Shown here: piece after piece, positions 42,766 through 51,860 of the stretch
Layout of the letters: every line of letters begins with the position of its first letter
Position numbering within the stretch: the first letter of the stretch is position 1
NCBI RefSeq assembly: GCF_027489515.1
Contig: NZ_JAIXZS010000070.1
Coordinates: 1-64,000, forward strand
DNA length: 64,000 bases
From: Novosphingobium sp.
Lineage (GTDB): Bacteria; Pseudomonadota; Alphaproteobacteria; Sphingomonadales; Sphingomonadaceae
Direction: 5' to 3'
Made by a program: the position numbers and the translations under genes
The notes under the pieces: model-generated
What the model was told of the DNA's origin: nothing
What the model saw: the letters and a program-made list of their open reading frames with translations, nothing else
Database searches by the model: none

Positions 42766-43560
42766 TCAGGCCAGTGTCGAGAGGGCGCGCCGCACGATGA
42801 CGGCGGCAATGTGGTGGCGGTATTCCGCCGAGCCGTGAAGGTCGCCGGTGAAATGGCCCAAGTCCAGCATGTCCTCGGTTATCGCGGCCATCGCGCCGCC
42901 GCCGTCCAGATGCTGTTCCGCCTCACGCCAGCGGAACACGCCGTGGCCGCCACCGGTGATGGCGATGCGATAGCCGGACGGGAGCTGCGCTACAAAGGCG
43001 CCGACCAGCGCGAAGCGGGAGGCGGGATTGCGGAACTTGATATAGGCCGCGCGCTGGCACGCCGGGAAACGCACTGCGGTGACGATTTCCCCCGGTTCCA
43101 GCGCGGTGCTGAACATGCCGGTGAAAAACTCCTCCGCCGCCAGCGTGCGGCGGCTCGTCGTGACGGTCGCGCCGAGCGCGAGGAGTGCGCTGGGATAGCA
43201 GGCCGCGGGATCGTTGTTGGCAATCGAGCCGCCGATGGTCCCGCGATGGCGGATCGCCGGATCGCCGATCCCGCCCGCCAGATCGGCGAGCGCGGGTAGG
43301 ACGGCCCTGACGTGGGCGCTGGCCGCCACCTCGGCATGCGTCGTCGCCGCGCCGATCTCGATGCCGCCCTCGACGAGGCGAATCCCGGCAAGTTCGGGCA
43401 GCCGTTGCAGATCGACCAGTCGGCTCGGCATGGCGAGCCGCGCGCGCAGGACCGGCATGAGGGTCTGCCCGCCGGAGAGCGCCTGCGCCCCCTCGTCTTC
43501 GGCCAGCAGGGCCAGTGCCTCGGTGAGCGACTCTGGGCGGGAATAGGCAAGTTCGTACAT
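42766..43560 (-). CDS. Molybdenum hydroxylase, FAD subunit (CoxM/CutM-like)
   Basis: A 264-residue FAD-binding subunit. The flavin motifs are LSGGQTLMP (about 29-37) and TIGGSIANNDP; the C terminus matches the CO dehydrogenase flavoprotein C-terminal domain. It passes electrons from the iron-sulfur subunit to an acceptor. ATG at 43560 overlaps the large-subunit stop by one base. Gene order small - large - medium - coxG is typical of these operons except that the FAD subunit often comes first. Confidence 0.9.
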   Translation of the reverse strand: MYELAYSRPESLTEALALLAEDEGAQALSGGQTLMPVLRARLAMPSRLVDLQRLPELAGIRLVEGGIEIGAATTHAEVAASAHVRAVLPALADLAGGIGDPAIRHRGTIGGSIANNDPAACYPSALLALGATVTTSRRTLAAEEFFTGMFSTALEPGEIVTAVRFPACQRAAYIKFRNPASRFALVGAFVAQLPSGYRIAITGGGHGVFRWREAEQHLDGGGAMAAITEDMLDLGHFTGDLHGSAEYRHHIAAVIVRRALSTLA

Positions 43561-45932
43561 CACAGCGCCTCCTGCCGTTCCTGACACAGCCGCCAGATCT
43601 TCTCAGGCGCCGCGGGCATGTCGACATGCGCAATCCCCAGCGCATCGCACACCGCATTGATCACGGCAGGCGGCGAACCGATTGCCCCCGCCTCGCCGCA
43701 ACCCTTCATGCCGAGCGGGTTGACCGGCGTGGGCGAAGGCCAGAACGCAAGGCCGAATTCGGGCAGGCTGTCGGCGCGCGGCATGCCGTAGTCCATGTAG
43801 GAAGCGGTCATCAGCTGCGCGGTATCCGGATCATAGACCGCATTCTCCCACAGCGCTTGCGCGATGCCCTGGGTCAGACCGCCATGAACCTGCCCCTCCA
43901 CGATAAGCGGGTTCGCCACGTTGCCGAAATCGTCGGCGGCGTTGAACGCGACCACTTCGGTCACGCCCGTCTCCGGGTCGATCTCCACTTCACACACGTG
44001 CACACCCGCCGGGTAGGTAAAGTTCGGCGGATCGAAGAACGTTGTCGCGACAAGCCCCGGCTCGAGCTTGTCCGTCGGGAAACTGCTGGCGGCATGGGCG
44101 GCCCCGGCCATTTCCGTAAAGGCCACCGTCTGGTTGGTGGCGGCACTGGTATAGATGCCTTCCGCGAAATCGACCTCGCCGGGATCGATCCCGAGCATGT
44201 AGCCGACGATGTGGCGCCCCTTCTCGATGATCTTCTCGCACGACTTGACCGCCGCCGAGAGGCCGACGGACGCGCGCGAGCCATAGGTGCCGGTGCCCGC
44301 CTGAATGCGATCGGTATCGCCCTGCACCACGGTAATTCGGTCCATCGGGATACCGAAGCGCTCCGAGATGATCTGGGCATAGACTGTCTGGTGCCCCTGC
44401 CCGTGGTTGTGCGCGCCGGTCAGCACTTCGACCGATCCGCCCGGTTGCACCCTGATCTCGCACGATTCCCACATGCCCCCGCCGCCGCCAAGGCTGGCGA
44501 GCAGCTTCGACGGGCCGATGCCGCAAGCCTCGACATAGGCCGAAAGCCCGATCCCGCGCAGCTTGCCGCGTGCCTTTGCTTCCGCGCGGCGCTGCTCGAA
44601 GCCCGCATAGTCCGCCAGCCGCAGGGCTGCATCGAGGCAGCCTTCGTAATCGCCGCTGTCGTAGCAATAGACGAGCGGGGTCTGGTGCGGGAACGCCTTC
44701 ACGAAATTGCGCCGGCGGATCTCCGCCTGATCGACCCCGATTTCACGCGCGGCGAGATGGGCGAGGCGCTCGATCACATAGGCCGCCTCGGGCCGCCCGG
44801 CCCCGCGATAGGCATCGACCGGGCAGGTATTGGTATAGACGCCCTCGACCACCGCATGGACCGCCGGGATCGCGTACTGACCGCACAGCATCGTCGCGTA
44901 CATGTAGGACACGACCAGCGCGTTGGAGGTCGAGATATAGCCGCCAAGGTTAGCCAGTGTGTGGACCTTGAGGCCAAGGAAGCGGCCCTCATCATCCATC
45001 GCCAGTTCGGCGGTGGTCACATGATCGCGGCCATGCGCGTCGGTGAGGAAGGACTCGGTGCGCTCTGCCGTCCACTTGACCGGCCGGCCCACCGCGCGCG
45101 CCGCAAAGGCCACCACCAGTTCCTCGGCATAGCAAGGGGCCTTGGAGCCGAACCCGCCGCCGACGTCGGGCGAAACGACGCGCAAGTGGTTTTCGCTTTC
45201 AAGCCCCAGCAGCATCATGAAGAACAAGCGCATGCCGATCGGATTCTGGTGGGTCAGATAGATCGTCATCGAACCATCGTAGGCGCGCCATTCGGCGTTG
45301 ATCGCGCGCGGTTCCATCGCATTGGGCACGAGGCGGTTGTTGCGCAATTCGAGGCTGACGCGCCGCGTGGCGCGGGCAAAGGCCGCATCCGCTTCCGCAG
45401 CATTGCCGATATCCCAGGTGAACGCGCGGTTCGAGGGGATATCGGGATGGAGCTGCGGCGCATCGGGCCCGAGCGCGGCGGCCATGTCGACAACGGCCGG
45501 CAGTTCCTCGTATTCGACAAAGACGCTATCGGCCGCATCGCGGGCCTGACCGCGCGTTTCGGCAATCACCAGCGCCACCGGCTCGCCGACAAACCGCACC
45601 GTGTCCACCGCCAGCGCATGGTGCACGCCGACGCGGGCCGGGGTGCCATCGACCGAGTTCAGATTCCAGCCGCTCGGCAGCGCGAAAAGGCCGCCGTCCA
45701 CCAGATCCTGGCCTGTGAGGATCTTCACCACGCCGGGCATCGCTTCGGCGGCGGAGATGTCGATGGCGCCGATCCGCGCATGGGCATAGGCCGAGCGCAC
45801 GAAGGCCGCGTACGTCTGCCCCGGCAGGACGAGATCGTCGACATAGCGGCCGTTTCCGGTGATCAGCCGGGAGTCCTCGACCCGCTTCACCGATTGGCCG
45901 AACTTGCCCATGGGCGCTGTCATTGCGGTCAT
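43560..45932 (-). CDS. Molybdenum hydroxylase, large molybdopterin subunit (xanthine dehydrogenase family, CoxL-like but not CO-specific)
   Basis: A 790-residue catalytic subunit. Cofactor-binding GGGFGSK, the [10 protein letters not shown] segment and the active-site Glu in GCGEAG near the C terminus are visible. True CO dehydrogenases carry a Cys-containing loop (AYxCSFR) at the AYRGAG position; it is missing, so the substrate is an organic molecule hydroxylated with water-derived oxygen, often an N-heterocycle, aldehyde or side chain. ATG at 45932 overlaps the iron-sulfur gene by ATGA. Together with two P450s and two metal-dependent hydrolases it suggests attack on a heteroaromatic or amide-containing compound (inference). 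No coxD/E/F or xdhC maturation gene is nearby. Confidence 0.9.
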   Translation of the reverse strand: MTAMTAPMGKFGQSVKRVEDSRLITGNGRYVDDLVLPGQTYAAFVRSAYAHARIGAIDISAAEAMPGVVKILTGQDLVDGGLFALPSGWNLNSVDGTPARVGVHHALAVDTVRFVGEPVALVIAETRGQARDAADSVFVEYEELPAVVDMAAALGPDAPQLHPDIPSNRAFTWDIGNAAEADAAFARATRRVSLELRNNRLVPNAMEPRAINAEWRAYDGSMTIYLTHQNPIGMRLFFMMLLGLESENHLRVVSPDVGGGFGSKAPCYAEELVVAFAARAVGRPVKWTAERTESFLTDAHGRDHVTTAELAMDDEGRFLGLKVHTLANLGGYISTSNALVVSYMYATMLCGQYAIPAVHAVVEGVYTNTCPVDAYRGAGRPEAAYVIERLAHLAAREIGVDQAEIRRRNFVKAFPHQTPLVYCYDSGDYEGCLDAALRLADYAGFEQRRAEAKARGKLRGIGLSAYVEACGIGPSKLLASLGGGGGMWESCEIRVQPGGSVEVLTGAHNHGQGHQTVYAQIISERFGIPMDRITVVQGDTDRIQAGTGTYGSRASVGLSAAVKSCEKIIEKGRHIVGYMLGIDPGEVDFAEGIYTSAATNQTVAFTEMAGAAHAASSFPTDKLEPGLVATTFFDPPNFTYPAGVHVCEVEIDPETGVTEVVAFNAADDFGNVANPLIVEGQVHGGLTQGIAQALWENAVYDPDTAQLMTASYMDYGMPRADSLPEFGLAFWPSPTPVNPLGMKGCGEAGAIGSPPAVINAVCDALGIAHVDMPAAPEKIWRLCQERQEAL

Positions 45933-46402
45933 GCCGGCTCTCCCATGCGCTCGGCGCCAGCCACGACGGCCTTTACGATGTTGTGATACCCGGTGCAGCG
46001 GCAAAGATTGCCTTCGAGCTCTGCGCGCACGGTTGCGGCGTCGGGGTTCGGGTGGCGGCGAGCGATGTCGATCGCCATCATGATCATGCCCGGCGTGCAA
46101 AAGCCGCATTGCAGACCGTGATGCTCGCGAAAGGCGGCCTGCATCGGATGAAGCTCGCGCCCGTTCGCAAGACCTTCAATGGTGAGGATTTCGGCCCCGT
46201 CCGCCTGCACGGCGAGCATGGTGCAGCTCTTCACGGCCTTGCCGTCGACATGCACAGTGCAAGCCCCGCACTGGCTGGTATCGCAGCCGACATGCGCGCC
46301 GGTCAGACGCAGCTCGTCGCGCAGGAGGTGCACCAGCAGGGTGCGATCCTCGACCTCCACCACATGCTCGCGGCCGTTCACCGTCAAGGTAATGCCCGTC
46401 AT
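45929..46402 (-). CDS. Molybdenum hydroxylase, [2Fe-2S] subunit (CoxS-like)
   Basis: A 157-residue iron-sulfur subunit with the plant-ferredoxin cluster CDTSQCGAC...SC in the first half and the second cluster CGFCTPGM...CRCTGY in the second, eight cysteines in all. ATG at 46402 is placed six bases after GGGGAGAGG and is preferred to ATG at 46408, which lies too near it. It is the first gene of the Mo-hydroxylase operon. Site C, half of the shared palindrome, lies about 145 bases upstream. Confidence 0.92.
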   Translation of the reverse strand: MTGITLTVNGREHVVEVEDRTLLVHLLRDELRLTGAHVGCDTSQCGACTVHVDGKAVKSCTMLAVQADGAEILTIEGLANGRELHPMQAAFREHHGLQCGFCTPGMIMMAIDIARRHPNPDAATVRAELEGNLCRCTGYHNIVKAVVAGAERMGEPA

Positions 46403-46408
46403 GATCAT

Positions 46409-46765
46409 CCTCTCCCCGCCGCGCCCCAGCCCGGCGATCCCACCTACGGCCTTGCGCCTCCCGGCGGGGGTGCCGTTGTTTTCGTTCCTCGCACACCCGT
46501 CGTGCGGCAATGACACTGATGCCTCGTGCCAGGGCATGCAAGATATATTGATATCGAAATACCTCGCAGCAGCAAGCCTCCTCAGACGCCGAGCGGCACC
46601 TAGGGTGACGATCGACCGCGCGAACCGCAAGTCTCGCGCAGAAGGGCTTTGAAGGTTGCTGCCCGACTGGGTACGAGCGCGGGACGGACAGCTTCCAACG
46701 CTTCCCGCCCGGCCGGTGCCCCCGGCAGCGCTAGCCAAGGTTCACCCTCGGGATATTGAATTGCC
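46409..46765. other. 357-base gap upstream of the Mo-hydroxylase operon and rlmJ
   Basis: No gene was recognised. The part nearest coxS-like should hold its promoter and site C (46547-46560); the last 100 bases before rlmJ presumably hold the rlmJ promoter. Open frames through it have no coding character. Confidence 0.6.
46547..46560 (-). promoter_or_regulatory. Regulator site C (half of the shared palindrome)
   Basis: Read on the minus strand, ATTTCGATATCAAT matches the right half of site B (ATTTCGATATAAAT) at 13 of 14 positions. The left half is degenerate. It stands upstream of the coxS-like gene, the third transcription unit of the island. Confidence 0.5.
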
Positions 46766-47605
46766 ATGAATTATCGCCACGCCTTCCATGCCGGAAACAG
46801 CGCCGATGTCGTCAAGCACAGCCTGCTGATCGCCCTTGTGCGGGCCTTGCAGCGCAAGGATAGCGCGCTGACCCTGATCGACACCCATGCCGGCTGCGGA
46901 CTTTACAACCTCGCCGGCGATGAGGCCCAGCGCACTGCCGAGGCCGCGCAAGGCGTGCTGCGCGCCTTTGCGAACCCGAATCCCTTGCTGGACGAGTACC
47001 GCGCCGCCGTTCGCGCGGTAAATGCTGCGGATGCCGGAGACGAGCCCCGGTCGTATCCCGGCTCGCCGCGGTTTCTTTCGCAGCTGCTGCGCGCACAGGA
47101 TCTCCTTATTCTCAACGAAAAGCACCCCGAGGATGCCCTCACCCTGCGCAGTGCGATGCGCGGCACATCCGCTGCGGTGCACGAGCGCGACGCCTACGAG
47201 TTCTGGCTGGCCATGCTGCCGCCGCGGACACCGCGCGGCGTGGTGCTCGTCGATCCGCCCTACGAGCAGACCGATGAGCGCGAACGGATTACGGCCACGC
47301 TCGCCGCTGCGCATCGCAAATGGGCGCACGGCGTGACGGTGATCTGGTATCCGCTGAAGGATCGCGCTGCGCATGGGCGGTGGCGAGAGCAGCTGCGCAG
47401 GCTCGGCATCCCGAAACTGCTGCGGGTGGAGCACTGGCTCTATGATGACGATCAGCCCGGCCTCTATAACGGCGCCGGCCTCTACATCGTCAATCCCCCC
47501 TATGCGTTCACGCAGGCGCTGCCACCGCTGCTGGATGCCCTGTGCACCGCGCTGGCGCCCGAGGGACACAAGGGCCAGATCATCAGTGATTGGCTAGCGG
47601 ACTAA
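46766..47605 (+). CDS. rlmJ: 23S rRNA (adenine(2030)-N6)-methyltransferase
   Basis: A 279-residue RlmJ. It begins MNYRHAFHAGNSADVVKH, the family's characteristic start, and has the SAM-related DTHAGCGLY segment and the adenine methyltransferase motif DPPYE. It methylates A2030 of 23S rRNA in the cytoplasm. It is a housekeeping gene unrelated to the flanking clusters and marks the right border of the catabolic island. Confidence 0.95.
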   Translation: MNYRHAFHAGNSADVVKHSLLIALVRALQRKDSALTLIDTHAGCGLYNLAGDEAQRTAEAAQGVLRAFANPNPLLDEYRAAVRAVNAADAGDEPRSYPGSPRFLSQLLRAQDLLILNEKHPEDALTLRSAMRGTSAAVHERDAYEFWLAMLPPRTPRGVVLVDPPYEQTDERERITATLAAAHRKWAHGVTVIWYPLKDRAAHGRWREQLRRLGIPKLLRVEHWLYDDDQPGLYNGAGLYIVNPPYAFTQALPPLLDALCTALAPEGHKGQIISDWLAD

Positions 47606-47672
47606 GACCCCTGCATCATGCCAGCGAAGGCCCTCAACGTGCTCAGCGCAACGCACCTGTTCGGCGCGTCCT

Positions 47673-47706
47673 GCAGCTCAAATTCGGTTGCCCGAACCTG
47701 AGCTGC
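47673..47706. terminator. Stable hairpin between convergent rlmJ and thioesterase genes
   Basis: GCAGCTCA-aa-TTCGG, a TTGC loop and CCGAA-cc-TGAGCTGC form a 13-pair stem with one internal 2x2 mismatch. A second 6-base inverted repeat (CCAGCC/GGCTGG, 47742-47762) follows. The 195-base gap 47606-47800 holds no gene. No T tract is seen, so terminator or small structured RNA are both open. Confidence 0.4.
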
Positions 47707-47800
47707 CAAAGCCGAAGTATCAGCCCTTTCGACCGCAGCGGCCAGCCGTTTGTGCTGGCTGGACCTTGCGCGGTCGAATGCTCCCCGATGCCTGAAGCAA

Positions 47801-48253
47801 TCAAACGCTCATGATCAGCAAGCTGGATGTGGCGGAAGCAAGCAGGACACCGGCCATGTCGGTCAACCGCGCTTCGGCAAAGGCCGCGCGCCGTCCGATC
47901 GAGACCACGCGCCCTTCGGCCCGCACCGTACCTGTCTTCGCTGTGACGGCCTTGTGATAGGCAACCTTGAGCTCGAGGGTCGTGTACGTCTGACCCGGCG
48001 CCAGCCGGGAATGGACTGCGCAGCCGCACGCGGAATCGAGCAAGGTTGCAATGTAGCCGCCGTGCACGGTTCCAATGGGGTTGTGCGCGTGCTCACCCGG
48101 CTCGCCTTCGAACACGGCAAGGCCATGATCGAAGGCGATTGCGGAGAACCGCAGTGTTCCCCCGATGCCCGGCTGCTTGCCCTGAGCGAGAAGGGCTTGC
48201 AGCTGTTCGAGCCCGGTCATGTCCGGGCTCGCAATCTCGGCAATCAGGCTCAT
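47801..48253 (-). CDS. PaaI-like hotdog-fold acyl-CoA thioesterase
   Basis: A 150-residue single hotdog domain with the motif NPIGTVHGGYIATLLDSACG typical of the PaaI/4HBT group, where the HGG segment and the acid near it form the active site. It hydrolyses acyl- or aryl-CoA thioesters. Its ATG overlaps the SDR stop by ATGA, placing it third in the operon HlyD-like - SDR - thioesterase. The link of a thioesterase to an efflux system is unclear; it may relieve CoA sequestration by a toxic acid (inference). Confidence 0.88.
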   Translation of the reverse strand: MSLIAEIASPDMTGLEQLQALLAQGKQPGIGGTLRFSAIAFDHGLAVFEGEPGEHAHNPIGTVHGGYIATLLDSACGCAVHSRLAPGQTYTTLELKVAYHKAVTAKTGTVRAEGRVVSIGRRAAFAEARLTDMAGVLLASATSSLLIMSV

Positions 48254-49056
48254 GCGTCGCCTGCCGTGCGATAGCGAACTGCAACGTCCCGGCGCGAGAG
48301 GTGCGGTGCGAGCGCGAGGCGGGCGGATTGCAGCGCGTTCCAGCCTGCCTCGTCGGCCAGCGGCGGGATGGTGACGGTCTCGCCGCGATCGAGCCCGACG
48401 AGCGCGGCATCGACCAGATCGCCCGCATCCATGACCATTTCGGCGGGGAAGGAATCCACATCCTTGCCCGAACGCTCCCAGATCTCGGTGCGGGTCGCAC
48501 CCGGCAGGACCGCCTGCACCTGCACGCCGCTGGGCGCGAGTTCCTTCGCGAGGCCCTGCGAGAGCGTGAGGATGAAAGCCTTGGTGGCGCTGTAGGTGCC
48601 GTCGAAGGCTTCCGGAGACAGCGCGAGCACCGAGGCGATGTTCACAATCGCACCGCCACCCGCAGCACTCAGCCGGACCGCGGCAGCGCGCGCCAGCAAT
48701 GTAGGCGCCGTGACATTGAGCGCGATCAGGCGCGCCACTTCGGCTTCGGGCGAAGTGGTGAGCGTGCCGGACAGCGCGAGGCCGGCATTGTTGACCAACA
48801 GACCGAGGTTCGGCGTGTCGGCAATGGCCTGGACAACACGGGCGAGCTGCGCCGGATCGGTCAGGTCGGCAGGCAAAACCGTGATCGTGCGGCCAGTCTC
48901 GGCGCGCAGCCTCGTCGCCAGCGCCTCCAGTCGCGCAGCATCGCGCGCGACGAGGATGAGATCGTGGCCGCGGTGCGCCAGTCGGTCGGCGTAGATGGCG
49001 CCGATGCCGGTGGAGGCCCCGGTGACAAGCGCAGTGGAATGGGCAGGTATCGACAT
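48250..49056 (-). CDS. SDR-family oxidoreductase
   Basis: A 268-residue short-chain dehydrogenase with ALVTGASTGIG, NNAGLA and the complete YSATK active motif. The overall look is that of the DltE/YqjQ-type SDR group. ATG at 49056 has AGGAGA seven bases upstream; the longer open frame covers the HlyD-like gene end and is rejected. It lies 10 bases after the HlyD-like gene and is coupled to the thioesterase gene. The substrate is unknown. Confidence 0.9.
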   Translation of the reverse strand: MSIPAHSTALVTGASTGIGAIYADRLAHRGHDLILVARDAARLEALATRLRAETGRTITVLPADLTDPAQLARVVQAIADTPNLGLLVNNAGLALSGTLTTSPEAEVARLIALNVTAPTLLARAAAVRLSAAGGGAIVNIASVLALSPEAFDGTYSATKAFILTLSQGLAKELAPSGVQVQAVLPGATRTEIWERSGKDVDSFPAEMVMDAGDLVDAALVGLDRGETVTIPPLADEAGWNALQSARLALAPHLSRRDVAVRYRTAGDA

Positions 49057-49066
49057 GGCAGGTCTC

Positions 49067-50179
49067 CTATCGGGCCACACGGACTGTGGCGGTTGCGGAA
49101 AGGCCGGGACGCAGGTTGGCAAGGCCCGGTTGGCCAGCATCGAGCCGGATACGCACCGGTACGCGCTGGACGATCTTGGTGAAATTGCCGGTCCCCGGCT
49201 CGAAGGGCAGCAGCGCAAAAGTTGCGGCCGAGCCGGGTGCAAGGCTGTCGACCGTGCCGGTCAGCGTCTCGCTTCCCAGCGCATCGACCCGCACGCTGGC
49301 AAGCTGGCCGGCGCGCATGTGGCGGGTCTGCGTTTCCTTGAAATTGGCGGTGACGTAGATCGCAGCGGTCGGCACCAAAGTCAGCGCGCGGGTGCCGGGC
49401 TGGACGTAATCGCCCACGCGAACCTGCCGGTTGGCGACGACCCCGGCGATGGGCGCGGTGATCACGGCGTGGCGCAGATCCTGGCCCGCCAGATCGGCGA
49501 CAGCGCGAGCCCTCGCCTTCCCTGCTTCGGCGCGGGCGAGCGCGGCGAGCAGGTCAGCCCTCCTGGCCCGCGTGACCGCGGCCTGCCGCTGCGCAACGGC
49601 GAGGTCTGCCCGCGCGCGGGCCTCGGCCTGCTGCGCGCCGATGGCGACGGTGCGATACCCTTCGGCCTCGCGCGTGGCGACGGCGCCGGTCGCGACGAGC
49701 GCAGTGTAACGGCGTTCATCCGCGAGGGCGTGCCCGGTATTCGCCTCGCTCGCGCGGATGGCGGTGGTCGCGGCAAAGGCCTGCGCGGCGGCAAGCGCCT
49801 CTTCATCCTGCTGGCGCGCGAGGGCGGCGCGCGCGGAGGCGACCTCTGCCTCTGCGACGGCAAGATCGGCCGCAGCGCCTGCGCTGCGCGCCGCAAATTC
49901 CTCCGCATCGATCCTCAGCAGCGGCTGTCCAGCCTGTACCGGCTGGTTTTCGCGCACCAGCACTTCGCTGACAAAGCCCTTCACCCGCGGCGCGACCGTA
50001 GTGGAATCGGCTGCAAGGTAGGCGTCATCGGTGGACTGGCTGGACGGCTCGGCCAGGATCCACGCCGCGCCCAGCCCCGCAATGACCAGCGCCGTGCCAG
50101 CCGCCAGCACCCCACGCCCGATGCGCGATGGCTTCGGCACCGGTTGTTCGTGAGCAGGATCGGCAGTGGTGGCGGACAT
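49067..50179 (-). CDS. EmrA/HlyD-type membrane fusion protein
   Basis: A 370-residue periplasmic adaptor. One N-terminal membrane helix (about 22-43) is followed by the lipoyl-like half motif DAYLAADSTTVAPRVKGFV, a long Ala-rich coiled-coil hairpin (about 95-220) and the second half motif ITAPIAGVVANRQVRVGDYV. It would link the divergent EmrB-like transporter to an outer-membrane channel; no TolC-like gene is adjacent. It is first in a minus-strand operon and shares its control region with the transporter gene. Confidence 0.92.
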   Translation of the reverse strand: MSATTADPAHEQPVPKPSRIGRGVLAAGTALVIAGLGAAWILAEPSSQSTDDAYLAADSTTVAPRVKGFVSEVLVRENQPVQAGQPLLRIDAEEFAARSAGAAADLAVAEAEVASARAALARQQDEEALAAAQAFAATTAIRASEANTGHALADERRYTALVATGAVATREAEGYRTVAIGAQQAEARARADLAVAQRQAAVTRARRADLLAALARAEAGKARARAVADLAGQDLRHAVITAPIAGVVANRQVRVGDYVQPGTRALTLVPTAAIYVTANFKETQTRHMRAGQLASVRVDALGSETLTGTVDSLAPGSAATFALLPFEPGTGNFTKIVQRVPVRIRLDAGQPGLANLRPGLSATATVRVAR

Positions 50180-50204
50180 GGCGTTTCGGCTCTTGCTGAA
50201 ATTA

Positions 50205-50235
50205 CGATCATCATATATATGTCGATCATCATATG
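50205..50235. promoter_or_regulatory. Direct repeats in the divergent efflux promoter (candidate TetR operator)
   Basis: CGATCATCATAT occurs at 50205-50216 and 50223-50234, an 18-base period, with the palindrome CATATATATG (50212-50221) between and CATATG at the end. This AT-rich patch stands out in GC-rich DNA and sits midway between the divergent HlyD-like and MFS genes. It probably binds the TetR protein at 52079. Confidence 0.55.
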
Positions 50236-50255
50236 TCTAGAGAGAACTTTCAGGA

Positions 50256-51848
50256 ATGAGCCCAGCACGGATCCTTGCAAGCGGGGAGGATTGGTCGGCC
50301 GATCCCAAAGCCATGCCGGCGCGGCGCAAATTCCTGATCTTCGGGCTGATGGCGTTCGGCCAGTTTCTGGCGCTGTTCGATATCCAGATCGTCTCGGCCT
50401 CGCAGCGCGAACTGGCCGCGGGGCTCTCGGCGGGAGCAGATGAAGTCAGCTGGGTGCAGACCGCCTATCTTATGGCCGAACTCGTGATGATCCCTCTCTC
50501 CGGCTACCTTGCCCGGGCGCTGTCCACTCGCTGGCTGTTCGTGGGGTCAGCAACCTTGTTCACCTGTTCCAGCCTGCTGTGCGGCCTTTCGTGGTCGATC
50601 GGATCGATGGTCATCTTCCGCGCGCTTCAGGGGTTCACCGGCGGAGCCATGGTGCCACTGGTCTTCGCGGTCGGCTACACGCTGTTCGAGGGCAAGCAGC
50701 GCGCGATGATCCCGGCGATCCTGGGCACGGTCAGCGTGCTTGCTCCGGCGCTGGGTCCATCGGCAGGCGGCCTGATCACCGAAGCGCTCGACTGGCGCTG
50801 GCTGTTCTTTGTCAACGTGGTGCCTGGCTTTGCGGTTGCGTTATCCTGTGCGGTGCTCCTGCGCATCGACCATGCCAATCCGGCCCTGCTGCGCCGGATC
50901 GACTGGGCCCATCTCGGCGCGATGGCGGTGTTTCTCGGCGCGCTGGAATATGTGCTGGAGGAAGGACCCCGGCATGACTGGTTGGGCGATGACAGGATCG
51001 CGATTGCCGCCTGGGCCTCGCTCGTGGGGTTCGTCCTGTTCGTCGAGCGGGCGATTTTCTCTCCGATGCCGATTGTCAGTCTGCGTCCGTTCCGGCGCCC
51101 GATCTTTGCCTTTGCCTGCCTGTTCAATCTCGTGATCGGCTTCGGGCTCTATTCGGCGATCTACCTCGTTCCGGTCTATCTTGCGCAAGTGCGCGGCTTC
51201 AGCGCGCTGCAGATCGGGGAGACGATCTTCGTGGTCGGCATCGCGCAATTGGCCTCGACCGTCGTCGCTGCCTCGCTCTCGCAGCGGATCGATTTGCGCT
51301 GGATGATCGCGGCGGGCCTCTCGCTCTTCGCGTTCAGCCTGTGGATGACCTCGGGCATGACCAGCGGTTGGGGCTTTGAGGAAATGCTGGTGCCGCAACT
51401 GGTGCGCGGATTTGCGCTGATGCTGTGCATCGTGCCTTCGGTGAACATGGCGCTGTCCGGCGTGCCGCCGCAGGACCTCGGCGCCGCTTCGGGTCTGTTC
51501 AATCTGATGCGCAATCTGGGCGGGGCCATCGGCATCGCCGTGGTCAACAGCTGGCTGCAGGACGATGCCCGGATCGCTGCCGTGCGGCTCTCCGAAGCCA
51601 TGGGGCATTCGGGCCGCGCCGCCACCGAACTGGTCACCGCGCTCGCCGCCCGGATGGGGCCGGACAGCGCGCATGGCATGTCGATGGCCGAAGCCCTGCT
51701 CGCCCGCCTTATCGGGCGCGAGGCGCTGGCGATCGGGTTCGATGAGGTGTTCCGCATCATGGCGTGGCTGTTCATCGCGGCACTGGTGCTGGTGCCGTTC
51801 TGCAAGATCGATCGCAGCCCGCCGCCCCCGGCCGATGCGGCACACTGA
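50256..51848 (+). CDS. DHA2-family MFS drug efflux transporter (EmrB-like)
   Basis: A 530-residue, 14-helix drug:proton antiporter. The DHA2 features are FGQFLALFDIQIVSAS in helix 1, WVQTAYLMAELVMIPLSGYL, and LGPSAGGLITEALDWRWLFFVN in motif C. It works with the divergent EmrA-like adaptor to export a toxic compound across the envelope. The start at 50256 follows CAGG. The gene is followed by a small secreted protein gene and tetR in one direction, so the operon is probably self-regulated. Confidence 0.93.
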   Translation: MSPARILASGEDWSADPKAMPARRKFLIFGLMAFGQFLALFDIQIVSASQRELAAGLSAGADEVSWVQTAYLMAELVMIPLSGYLARALSTRWLFVGSATLFTCSSLLCGLSWSIGSMVIFRALQGFTGGAMVPLVFAVGYTLFEGKQRAMIPAILGTVSVLAPALGPSAGGLITEALDWRWLFFVNVVPGFAVALSCAVLLRIDHANPALLRRIDWAHLGAMAVFLGALEYVLEEGPRHDWLGDDRIAIAAWASLVGFVLFVERAIFSPMPIVSLRPFRRPIFAFACLFNLVIGFGLYSAIYLVPVYLAQVRGFSALQIGETIFVVGIAQLASTVVAASLSQRIDLRWMIAAGLSLFAFSLWMTSGMTSGWGFEEMLVPQLVRGFALMLCIVPSVNMALSGVPPQDLGAASGLFNLMRNLGGAIGIAVVNSWLQDDARIAAVRLSEAMGHSGRAATELVTALAARMGPDSAHGMSMAEALLARLIGREALAIGFDEVFRIMAWLFIAALVLVPFCKIDRSPPPPADAAH

Positions 51849-51860
51849 AGGAGCATGACG

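Noticed and set aside
43626..45986. 786-codon open frame opposite the Mo-hydroxylase large subunit
   Set aside because: Shadow of a fully recognisable molybdopterin subunit; no family features in the plus-strand translation.
42166..46402. Carbon monoxide dehydrogenase operon
   Set aside because: The CO-specific Cys loop is absent from the large subunit, so the CO label was not used despite CoxG/S/M similarity.
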